Part shown: positions 1 to 7,440 of the stretch, piece by piece | Layout: every line of letters begins with the position of its first letter | Numbering within the stretch: position 1 is the first letter of the stretch | Origin: an uncultured delta proteobacterium | GTDB taxonomy: Bacteria > Myxococcota_A > Polyangia > Polyangiales > Polyangiaceae | Direction: 5' to 3' | DNA: 64,000 bases | NCBI GenBank assembly: GCA_903906315.1 | Contig: CAIVJW010000244.1 | Span: 1-64,000 of the forward strand | The notes under the pieces: model-generated | Told to the model about the DNA's origin: nothing | Databases searched by the model: none | Seen by the model: the letters and a program-made list of their open reading frames with translations, nothing else | Program-made: the position numbers and the translations under genes

Positions 1-1458
1 CGCGCGCGCCGACGAGGACGCGATCGGCGAAGCGGTCGGCGCCGGGGCGATCGCGGGCTCGGCGGTCGCGGGGGCCGACGGCGCGGCGGTCGCGGGCAGC
101 GCGGCCCCCGGGTCGCGGCTCGCGCGGCCGGCCAGGAACACCGCGGCGACAATCACGGCCGCGACGCCGACGGCGATCGCCGCGCGCGCCGGCGGACGAC
201 GGGGCGCGTGCACGGGCGCCGAGGCGACGATGGCCGGGCCGGTCTCGGTCGGCTCCGGCGACGAGTCGAGCAGCAGGCGCGGCTTCGGCGCGGCCACGAG
301 GGAGCTCGCGGCGAGTGCGCCGTCGGCCGAGGCCGTCGCGAGCGGGGCGATCGCCGATCGCGCCTGCGGAGCGGATCGCGCCGCGACGACCCCCGACGAC
401 GCGGGCGTCGGGGCGTCGGGCTCGACGTCGACCTCGATGGCCGCGTCGCCGCCGCCGAGCGCCGCGTCGAGGCCCTCGCGGATCGCGCGCACGCGCTCGC
501 CCCCGACGTCGGCGACCCAGCGCCCGATCTGCCGCGCGCTCGGCGCCGGGCCGAGAGCCAGCGCGGCCGACCGGAGCGCGGTCGCCAGGTCGCCCGCGTT
601 CTGCCAGCGATCGGCGGGGTCGCGCAGCAGCGCGCGCAGGAGGACGCCCGCGGCCTCGCCGGGCAGGTCCGCGCGCCGCGTGCGCGGGTCGGGGATCTCC
701 TGCTCGGCCACGCGCCGGAGCGTGCGCATCGCGTCGTCGCCGCCGAAGAGCTTGGCGCCCGTGATCGCCTCCCACGCGACGATGCCGAGCGAGAACACGT
801 CCGATCGGCGGTCGACGTCCTCGCCGCGCGCCTGCTCGGGCGAAAAGTAGGCGAATTTGCCCTTCAGCTCGCCGGTCGAGGTGTGCGACCGCCGGTAGAG
901 AGCGCGCGCGATGCCGAAGTCGGCGACGCGCGCGCGGCCGTCGATGCCGACGAGCAGGTTGTGGGGCGACACGTCGCGGTGGACGATCCCGAGCGGCGCG
1001 CCCGCCGCCGTCGTGGCCTCGTGCGCGTCGTCGAGGCCCTGCGCGGCCTGCGCGATCAGCTCGAGCGCGACCGGCAGCGGCACGTGCTCGCGCCGCCGGT
1101 CGCACGCGCGCAGGATCGCCGCGAGCGACGCGCCCACGCACAGCTCGAGCACGAGGAAGAGCGCCCCGTCGTCATCGCGCCCGAGATCGAGCGTCTGCAC
1201 GACGTGCGGGCTCGACACGCTGGCCGCGACGCGGGCCTCGTCGAGGAACATGTCGACGAAGCGCGGATCATCGGCGAGGTGCGGCAGCATCCGCTTGATC
1301 GCGACGAGCTTCTCGAAGCCGGCCTCGCCGCGCACCCGCCCGGCGAACACCTCGGCCATCCCGCCCGCCGCGATGCGGAAGAGGAGCTCGTATCGGCCGA
1401 CGAGCGCGCGCGCGCCGCCGCGTGGGCCCGCTCCCGACGGCGTCGAAGCCGCTCGCAT
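1..1458 (-). CDS. Ser/Thr protein kinase, PknB-like (3' end off window)
   Basis: Hanks-type kinase read on the minus strand from the ATG at 1458; the frame stays open to base 1, so the C-terminus is missing. The kinase domain fills about the first 290 residues: a Gly-rich loop (AAGGMAEVF), a VAIK Lys motif, the catalytic loop HRDVSPHNLL near 985, DFGIA, and an SPEQARGE activation segment. HRDVSPHN in place of HRDLKPEN is common in myxobacterial kinases. An Ala/Pro-rich linker follows, then a hydrophobic stretch near 120-190 (VGVAAVIVAAVFLAG) that should be a transmembrane helix, so the kinase is probably cytoplasmic and membrane-anchored. The missing end would be an extracytoplasmic tail. The substrate is unknown. 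Confidence 0.92.
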   Translation of the reverse strand, partial: MRAASTPSGAGPRGGARALVGRYELLFRIAAGGMAEVFAGRVRGEAGFEKLVAIKRMLPHLADDPRFVDMFLDEARVAASVSSPHVVQTLDLGRDDDGALFLVLELCVGASLAAILRACDRRREHVPLPVALELIAQAAQGLDDAHEATTAAGAPLGIVHRDVSPHNLLVGIDGRARVADFGIARALYRRSHTSTGELKGKFAYFSPEQARGEDVDRRSDVFSLGIVAWEAITGAKLFGGDDAMRTLRRVAEQEIPDPRTRRADLPGEAAGVLLRALLRDPADRWQNAGDLATALRSAALALGPAPSARQIGRWVADVGGERVRAIREGLDAALGGGDAAIEVDVEPDAPTPASSGVVAARSAPQARSAIAPLATASADGALAASSLVAAPKPRLLLDSSPEPTETGPAIVASAPVHAPRRPPARAAIAVGVAAVIVAAVFLAGRASRDPGAALPATAAPSAPATAEPAIAPAPTASPIASSSARA

Positions 1459-1740
1459 TGAGCCTTCACGCTACCCGCGGGCCCGCCCGTGTCAACGAAG
1501 CCGCGGGAGCGCCGCCTCCTGCGCGATCTGGGGTTGCCTTGCGCGGCGCTTCCACCGAGCCGCCGAGGTCCGAGAGCGCGCCACCGACCGCGCCCCGGTC
1601 GCGACCGCCCTCCGGTCGGTTCGAGGAGCCGGGCCCCCGGTCCGGCCCGCGGGCTGAGCGCCTGCGCGAGCGAGCGCGAGTCCGGCCGACCGACGCGCCC
1701 CCCCAGCGCCCGCTCGAAGCCGGCGTCGCGCGGACTACCC

Positions 1741-1932
1741 CCCTTTCGCGCGAAGCGCCCGGTCCCGATCCCCGACGGCCGCGACGCCCGGGTCGCCGCC
1801 GCGGCCGATCGGGTCGCGCGCCCACAGCGCCTCGCGGCGATCGTGTTGGGCAGCTTCGCCCACGGCGAAGCCACGCCCGGATCCGACCTCGCCCTCGCCC
1901 TCGGTTGCCTGCGCGGTCGCGACCCGCCACCA
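1741..1932 (+). pseudogene. nucleotidyltransferase-like relic (degenerate)
   Basis: Inside the otherwise empty 1459-2002 stretch, the plus frame at 1831-1902 reads LAAIVLGSFAHGEATPGSDL followed by ALAL. This matches the GS-x(10)-D-x-D active-site signature of MNT/KNTase-type nucleotidyltransferases, but the second Asp is replaced by Ala (DLA in place of DLD). No convincing start, RBS or downstream domain is visible, and the flanking frame is low-complexity Arg/Pro/Ala. I read it as a remnant of a minimal nucleotidyltransferase domain. A chance match in a GC-rich frame is the alternative. Confidence 0.35.
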
Positions 1933-2002
1933 TGGATCACGCCGCCGGTCCCGAGACGCGGCGCGCAACGCTGACAAGGCCCCGCTCGCGAGGATCACAC
2001 CG

Positions 2003-3163
2003 ATGCGCATGAACCACCGCGGGCTCGTCGTTCTGGTCCCGGCCGCGCTGCTCGCGCTGACCTCGGCGCTCGTCGGCTGCGGCTCGTCCGCCGAGGACCA
2101 GGGGAGCATGTTCACGGAGTCGACCGCCGCCAGGACCGCCGGTCAGGGCGGCGCGTCGAGCGGGGCGGGCGGCGCGGGCATCGGCACGGAGACGGGGTCC
2201 TTCGACGCGGGCACCGGCACCGGGTCCGGGACCATCACCCCCGACGCCGCCTGCGCCTCGTCGAGCGTCGACGGCGCCCTGACGCCGCTCGCGATGTACG
2301 TGCTGCTCGATCGCTCCGGGAGCATGAACCAGAACGGGGCCACGAAATGGAACGACGCGAGCGACGCGTTCGATCAATTCGTCGCCGATCCCGGCGCCGC
2401 CGGCATCAAGGTGGCGCTCTCGTTCTTCCCGATGTCGAACGCGTCGTGCGACGGGACCGGCTACTCCACGCCGGTCGTGCCGATGGGCGCCTTGCCCGGG
2501 AACGCGAACGCGGTCGGCGCGGCGATCGCGTCGCACGGGCCAGGCGGGGGCGGGAAGGGCACGCCGATGGAAGGCGCGCTGAACGGCCTGCGCCTCTTCT
2601 GCTCGTCCTACGCGCAGTCGAACCCGGGCGACAAGACGGTCGCCGTGCTCATCACCGACGGACAGCCCAACGGCTGCGATGAGAGCTCGAACCACCTCGC
2701 CGGCATCGCGTCGGCGATGGCGACGGGCAACCCGTCGGTGCCCGTGTTCGCGATCGGCATGGTGGGCGCGGACTTCGGCTTCATGGATCAGGTCGCGCAG
2801 GCCGGCGGGACGACGAAGTCGTTCGACGTCTCGCAAGGAGGCGCGGGATCCTTCCTCGCCGCGCTCAAGGCCATCGCGGGCCAAGCGCTCCCCTGCGAGC
2901 TCGCGATGCCGACGAGCAACGGCCAGAAGGTCGACCCGACGAAGGTGAACGTCACCTACACCGACCAGAACGGCGTCGATCACGCGCTCGACCAGGTCCC
3001 CGGCGCCGCCGCGTGCGTGCCGAGCGCCTGGTATTACGACGACCCGGCCGCGCCGACGAAGATCCTGCTCTGCCCGGACACCTGCCAGGCCGTGCGCGCG
3101 CAGGCCTCGGGCAAGATCCACATCGTGCTCGGGTGCGCGACCAACGTGGCGCCGCCCACGTAG
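2003..3163 (+). CDS. VWA-domain lipoprotein
   Basis: 386 residues. It starts with a basic, hydrophobic signal ending in a lipobox-like ALVGC, then a Gly/Thr/Ala-rich tether to about residue 85. A von Willebrand factor A domain follows, with the MIDAS motif DRSGSMN (DxSxS) and the later TDGQPNG segment, so metal-dependent protein binding is likely. Placement is predicted to be lipid-anchored, periplasmic or on the cell surface. A GAGGA-like SD sits about 10 bases before the ATG at 2003; the ATG at 2009 is an alternative start. VWA lipoproteins with Gly-rich tethers are common in myxobacteria; the ligand is unknown. Confidence 0.88.
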   Translation: MRMNHRGLVVLVPAALLALTSALVGCGSSAEDQGSMFTESTAARTAGQGGASSGAGGAGIGTETGSFDAGTGTGSGTITPDAACASSSVDGALTPLAMYVLLDRSGSMNQNGATKWNDASDAFDQFVADPGAAGIKVALSFFPMSNASCDGTGYSTPVVPMGALPGNANAVGAAIASHGPGGGGKGTPMEGALNGLRLFCSSYAQSNPGDKTVAVLITDGQPNGCDESSNHLAGIASAMATGNPSVPVFAIGMVGADFGFMDQVAQAGGTTKSFDVSQGGAGSFLAALKAIAGQALPCELAMPTSNGQKVDPTKVNVTYTDQNGVDHALDQVPGAAACVPSAWYYDDPAAPTKILLCPDTCQAVRAQASGKIHIVLGCATNVAPPT

Positions 3164-3290
3164 CGCCCAGGGTCGAGCTCCCGCTCGCGGCGATCCGGCA
3201 GGACGCACGCGACCCCGCGTCCCTCGCCGCCCGAGCGCGCCCGCCTCCGCTTTCTGGCCTTCGGAGGGGCCGCCGGTACAGTGGGGGTCG

Positions 3291-4520
3291 GTGCCGTTCC
3301 TTCGAAGCCTCCGGACCCGCGTCCGCGCGAGCCTCGCGCTCGGCGCGTTCGCGATCGCGATCGGCCACGCGACGCCGTCGGCTGCGTTCTCGCCGTTCCT
3401 CGTCGTCCCGGACGCGGACGTCGTCGACGCCTCGCCCGCCTACCGCTACGCGAACATGACCGACGCCGAGGCGTACGACGAGCTCGATCGGCGCACGATC
3501 CTCTACTCGAAGGTCGACTCCGCGCCGGGCGTGCGCGCGCCGATCCGCCTCACCGGGCGCCTGCACGGCGTGTGGTTCCACTCGTCGCTCCCGCCCGAGG
3601 AGCGCGTCGACAGCGCGTTCGAGATCCTCGACGTCCGCCTCGCCCTCGCGCTCGACGACTTCGCCGCGATCCTCGAGGCGCACGACATCGACGAGGTCGT
3701 GCACTACACGATGTACCGGCCGAACGTGGGCGGCGGATCCGATCACGGCGTCGGCGACGAGAGCTCGGGGCACGCGGGCCGGCAGACGATCGGATCGCGC
3801 CGGCGGCCGGTGATCGAGGCCCGCGGGGGACCGGGCGCGAAGGCGACGACAGCCCCCGGCCCCGTCGTCCAGGGCGCGCCCGCGCGACCGGCGCAGCCCG
3901 CCGCGGTGGCTCCTCCGGCCCGCCGCGACGGCGCGGTCGACGCGAAGGCCGGCGCGGCGCCGGTCGGCACGCCCCCCGGCCTCGGCAAGGGGGCCGTCGA
4001 CCGGACCGCCCACGACAAGCGCGGCCACGAGCCCGCCGGGGCGAAGCAGAAGACGCCCCCGGACGGCGAGAAGCACGCCGCCCCCGTCGCCCGCGCCCTC
4101 GCGACGTCGCCCGCCACCGCCACGCCGAAGGCCACCCTCGCGACGCCCCGGCGCGGACCCTCCCCGCCCCCGCCGCGCGCGGCCACGGCCCTCGCCCCGG
4201 CGCCTCGCACGACGCGCGCGCCGCCCGGCACGCGCCACCCCGCCGGGCTCGCCATCGACGTCGGCCAGGTGCACCAGAAATCGACCGGCCGCTGGCTGAA
4301 CGTCGCCGCGCACTTCCACGGCCGCATCGGCGATCGGACCTGCGGCGATCGCGCGCGCGTCCCCGACGAGGCCGACGCGCGCGAGCTGCGCGCCCTGGTG
4401 TGCGAGGCGTCCGAGAGCGGAGTCTTCACCTACGTGCTGACGCCGAACTTCAACGCCGCGCACGTCGATCATTTTCACATGGAGATCAAGCCGGGCGTGC
4501 GGTGGTTCCTCACGCACTAG
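3291..4520 (+). CDS. M15/extensin-C-like protein with large low-complexity insert
   Basis: GTG start at 3291; 409 residues with a signal peptide (cleavage near SAA-FS, residue 32). The C-terminal part has a HxxGxAxD motif (HPAGLAID, about residues 316-323) and a later DHFHMEI (about residue 393). These fit the zinc ligands of the peptidase M15 / extensin-like C-terminal superfamily, which acts on cell-wall peptides. The N-terminal half of the fold (GVWFHSSL to VHYTMYRPN, residues 85-145) is separated from the metal motif by about 150 residues rich in Pro, Ala, Lys and Arg. That insert is compositionally unlike the rest. Activity is inferred only. It lies 127 bp after the VWA gene. Confidence 0.75.
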   Translation: MPFLRSLRTRVRASLALGAFAIAIGHATPSAAFSPFLVVPDADVVDASPAYRYANMTDAEAYDELDRRTILYSKVDSAPGVRAPIRLTGRLHGVWFHSSLPPEERVDSAFEILDVRLALALDDFAAILEAHDIDEVVHYTMYRPNVGGGSDHGVGDESSGHAGRQTIGSRRRPVIEARGGPGAKATTAPGPVVQGAPARPAQPAAVAPPARRDGAVDAKAGAAPVGTPPGLGKGAVDRTAHDKRGHEPAGAKQKTPPDGEKHAAPVARALATSPATATPKATLATPRRGPSPPPPRAATALAPAPRTTRAPPGTRHPAGLAIDVGQVHQKSTGRWLNVAAHFHGRIGDRTCGDRARVPDEADARELRALVCEASESGVFTYVLTPNFNAAHVDHFHMEIKPGVRWFLTH

Positions 4521-4625
4521 GAACGGTCTCGCGTGACCGCGCTCCCGCGACGAACGAGCCGTGGAGCGCAGCGTCCGAGGGACCACGGCGCGCAGACGAG
4601 GACCCGAGGCCCAGGGCCCCGCGGG

Positions 4626-4639
4626 GCGTAGTGCTACGC
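4626..4639. promoter_or_regulatory. 14-bp palindrome upstream of efflux operon
   Basis: A perfect palindrome (GCGTAG, central TG, CTACGC) lies 112 bp before the efflux operon, flanked by CCCCGCGGGG at its left. It could be an operator or a terminator hairpin for the preceding gene. No metal regulator gene is adjacent. Confidence 0.25.
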
Positions 4640-4721
4640 GACGGGGCCATTGTCCCCGCCGATCGGCCGATGGGCCCACCCCCGACGCCCTCGGACGCGG
4701 GGCCCACGCAGCGCGATCGAT

Positions 4722-4737
4722 TGGCACGTCGAGTGCC
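4722..4737 (+). promoter_or_regulatory. candidate sigma-54-like promoter / inverted repeat
   Basis: TGGCAC, five bases, GTGC resembles the -24/-12 sigma-54 consensus TGGCAC-N5-TTGC with one mismatch in the -12 box. The same bases form an inverted repeat GGCAC-N5-GTGCC, so an operator is equally possible. If it is a promoter, transcription would begin only a few bases before the ATG at 4751, giving a nearly leaderless message. That fits the lack of a clear SD there. Confidence 0.25.
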
Positions 4738-4750
4738 TGGCGGGCTCCCG

Positions 4751-6109
4751 ATGCCGACGCGAATCAGCCGACCGCTCCTCGCGCGCAGCCCAGCGATCCT
4801 GGGTGCGCTCGTCGCGATCGGCCTGGCGACGACCGCGGCCGTCCCCGCGGCCCGCGCCGAGGGCGCCCGCGACGCCGCCGCACCGCCGGAGCTCGGCCGG
4901 CTGCTGCGCGACGCCGGGGCCCTTTCCTCGTGGCTGCGCGAGCACGGCCCCGCCATCGCGGCAGCGGGCGCCCGCGTCGCGCAGGCGCGCGCCGACGTCG
5001 CGAGCGCGAAGCTCCTGCCCAACCCCGTGCTCGACACGTCCGTCTCCGACATGGTCCTCGGCGCGACCAACCCGCCGGGGCTGCGCTTCGTCGACACGGC
5101 GATCCTCACGTTCGGCGTGTCGGAGACGATCGAGATCGGCAAGCGCGGCCCGCGCATCGACGGCGCAGGCCTGCGCCTCGACGGCACCCGCAAGGAGGCC
5201 GACGCGGAGCTGCTCGACCGCGTGGCCATCGCGCGGTCGGCGCTCGGCCGGGTCGTCTACGTGCGCGCGAAGCAGCTCGTCCTCGAGGACGCCCTCACCT
5301 CGGCCCGCCGCGCCACCGAGGTCGAGCGATCGCGCCTCGAGCAGGGCGCGATCTCCGGCACCGACTACGACCGGATGGAGCTCGAGCGCATGGCCCTCGA
5401 GACGGACGCGGCGCGCAGCCGGTCCGAGGTCACGGGCGCGCTCGCCTTCTGCCGCGCGGCCCTCTTCGCCCCGTGCGACGGCGTCGGCGCGAGCCTCGGC
5501 GATCTCGACGCCGCCGCACCGCTGCCGGAGTCGGTGTCCCCCACCACCCTCGACAAGCGTCCCGACGTCCTCGCCCTGCGCCTGCGCAGCCAGGCCTCGC
5601 AGAAGGACCGCGTCCTCGCCGAGCGGCGCGCGATCCCGGACCCGACCCTGCGCCTCGCGTACACGCACGATCGCCTCGTCATCTCGGGCGATCAGCAGAA
5701 CACGCTCACCGTCGGCGTGATGGTGCCGCTGCCGATGTTCGACCACGGCCAGGCCGACGCCGCCCGGGCCACCTCGCGCGCCCAGGAATTCGACCACACG
5801 GCGCGCGCCGTCGTCGCCGGCGCCAGGAGCGACCTCGACGCGCTCGTCTCGCGCCGCGCCTACCTCGAGGACGCGCTCGAGCGCCTCGGCACGACGGCGC
5901 TGCCCAAGTCCGCGGGCGTCCTCGCGGTCACGCAGCGCGCCTTCACCCAGGGCCAGGTCGGCCTGACCGATCTGCTGCTCGCGCGGCGCGCACACCTCGC
6001 GCTCCTCGTGAGCGCGATGGACCTACGCTTCGAATACTTCGCCGTCCGCAGCGAGCTCCGCCACGTGCTCGGGCTCGACGGCCCCGAGCCCCCGAAGGAA
6101 ATCCAATGA
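4751..6109 (+). CDS. czcC: HME-RND efflux outer-membrane factor (TolC/CzcC family)
   Basis: 452 residues with a signal peptide ending near PAARA-EG. Two repeated Ala/Leu/Arg-rich helical halves are typical of outer membrane efflux proteins, with the recognisable segments SAKLLPNPVL, LTFGVSETIEIGKR (first half) and VGVMVPLPMFDHGQ plus QGQVGLTDLLLARR (second half). It should form the trimeric outer-membrane duct of a metal exporter. The stop overlaps the ATG of the adaptor gene by four bases (ATGA), so the genes are translationally coupled. The start is set at the ATG before the signal peptide; the same frame is open far upstream, but that stretch is non-coding in character. Confidence 0.88.
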   Translation: MPTRISRPLLARSPAILGALVAIGLATTAAVPAARAEGARDAAAPPELGRLLRDAGALSSWLREHGPAIAAAGARVAQARADVASAKLLPNPVLDTSVSDMVLGATNPPGLRFVDTAILTFGVSETIEIGKRGPRIDGAGLRLDGTRKEADAELLDRVAIARSALGRVVYVRAKQLVLEDALTSARRATEVERSRLEQGAISGTDYDRMELERMALETDAARSRSEVTGALAFCRAALFAPCDGVGASLGDLDAAAPLPESVSPTTLDKRPDVLALRLRSQASQKDRVLAERRAIPDPTLRLAYTHDRLVISGDQQNTLTVGVMVPLPMFDHGQADAARATSRAQEFDHTARAVVAGARSDLDALVSRRAYLEDALERLGTTALPKSAGVLAVTQRAFTQGQVGLTDLLLARRAHLALLVSAMDLRFEYFAVRSELRHVLGLDGPEPPKEIQ

Positions 6110-7341
6110 GCACCACCGGACCGAGCCTCCCGCCCGCCGAAGGACTCGCGGCGGACTTCGTCCCCGAGCCGAAGCTCGATCCCGGCAAGCCCGACGGCCA
6201 GCGCCCCCGCGCCACCGCAGTCGGCGTCGGCCTGTCGATCCTCGCGAGCGCGGCCGCCGTCTGGGTGGCCGCGAGCTTCACGCGCGATCCCCCGCCGAAG
6301 GCGGCCGAGGCCAGGGGCATGACCGTGGGCTCCGCCGACGTCACGCTCGCCGCCGACGCGCCGCAGTGGCGCGTGCTCAAGGTCGCCCCGGCGAAGGCCG
6401 CCACCGTGCACTGGAGCGACCCGGTGCCGGCGCGCGTCCGCATCGACGAGACGCACGCCTCGAAGGTCGGCACGCCGCTCGAGGGCCGCGTGCTCTCGGT
6501 GTTCGTCGAGCTCGGCCAGCCCGTGAAGGTCGGCGAGCCGCTCTTCTCGGTGGCGAGCCCCGACGTCGCGGGCCTGCGCGCCGAGCGCGAGAAGGCTTCG
6601 GTCGACCTCGAGGTCGCCAAGACCCGGCTCGAGCGCGTCAAGAGCATGGTCGAGGCGAAGGCGCTGCCCGCGAAGGACGAGCTCGAGGCGAGCCAGGTCT
6701 ACCGCCAGGCGCAGGTCGCCGCGCACCTCGCGGCGTCCAAGCTCGCCAGCCTCAAGGTCGGCGGCGGCGACAACGAGTTCACCGTCGTGTCGCCGCGCGA
6801 CGGCGTCGTCGTCGACAAGGGCGTGCTGCCGTCGCAGCAGATCCAGCGCGACACGGCCGCGATGATGGTCGCCGACGTATCGAACGTGTGGGTGCTCGCG
6901 GACCTCTTCGAGTCCGACGCGGCCGGCATCAAGAAGGGCCTGCACGTGCGCGTGACGAGCCCCTCGGTGCCGCACTTCTCGGCCGACGCCGAGGTCGAGA
7001 TGGTGTCCTCGGTGGTCGACCCCGTCCGCCACACCGTCCCGGTGCGCGTGCGCCTGCCGAACGCCGACGGCCTGCTCAAGCCGAACATCTACGCGCAGAT
7101 GCGCTTCGAGAGCGCCCCGCCCGACGGCACCGTCGAGATCGCGGCCGGCGCGATCGTGTCGAACGGCTCGCGCCAGTACGTCTACGTGCAGAACGACAAG
7201 GGCACGCTCGCGCGCCGGGACGTCGTCGTGGGATCGGTCCGCGAGGGCCGCGCCCCGGTGCTCGAGGGGCTGAAGGTCGGCGAGCTCGTCGTCGAGGAGG
7301 GCGCCATCCTCCTCGACAACCAGGTCGCCCTCGCCCACTGA
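6106..7341 (+). CDS. czcB: HME-RND efflux adaptor (membrane fusion protein)
   Basis: 411 residues. One N-terminal transmembrane segment (VGLSILASAAAVWVAASF, about residues 40-58) is followed by the usual adaptor order: barrel-sandwich half-motif (KVGTPLEGRVLSVFVELGQPVKVGEPLF), a coiled-coil hairpin (residues about 150-210), the second lipoyl half (FTVVSPRDGVVVDKGVLPSQQI), a beta-barrel and a membrane-proximal domain (VEIAAGAIV...YVYVQN). It bridges the inner-membrane permease and the outer-membrane factor. There is no His-rich N-terminal metal-binding extension. Four-base overlap with the upstream gene; the permease gene starts 99 bp downstream. Confidence 0.9.
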   Translation: MSTTGPSLPPAEGLAADFVPEPKLDPGKPDGQRPRATAVGVGLSILASAAAVWVAASFTRDPPPKAAEARGMTVGSADVTLAADAPQWRVLKVAPAKAATVHWSDPVPARVRIDETHASKVGTPLEGRVLSVFVELGQPVKVGEPLFSVASPDVAGLRAEREKASVDLEVAKTRLERVKSMVEAKALPAKDELEASQVYRQAQVAAHLAASKLASLKVGGGDNEFTVVSPRDGVVVDKGVLPSQQIQRDTAAMMVADVSNVWVLADLFESDAAGIKKGLHVRVTSPSVPHFSADAEVEMVSSVVDPVRHTVPVRVRLPNADGLLKPNIYAQMRFESAPPDGTVEIAAGAIVSNGSRQYVYVQNDKGTLARRDVVVGSVREGRAPVLEGLKVGELVVEEGAILLDNQVALAH

Positions 7342-7440
7342 CGGGCGGCCCCCGACCGCCCTCGAACGACGCCGATCCGCGCGACCCCTCGCGCGGCGGG
7401 GCCCACCCGCGCCCGCGCCGCGACGGAGATCGAAAGAGGC

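Noticed and set aside
1459-2002. Several overlapping open frames of 150-200 codons on both strands
   Set aside because: Except for the short nucleotidyltransferase-like segment, all are Arg/Pro/Ala-rich without start context or domains.
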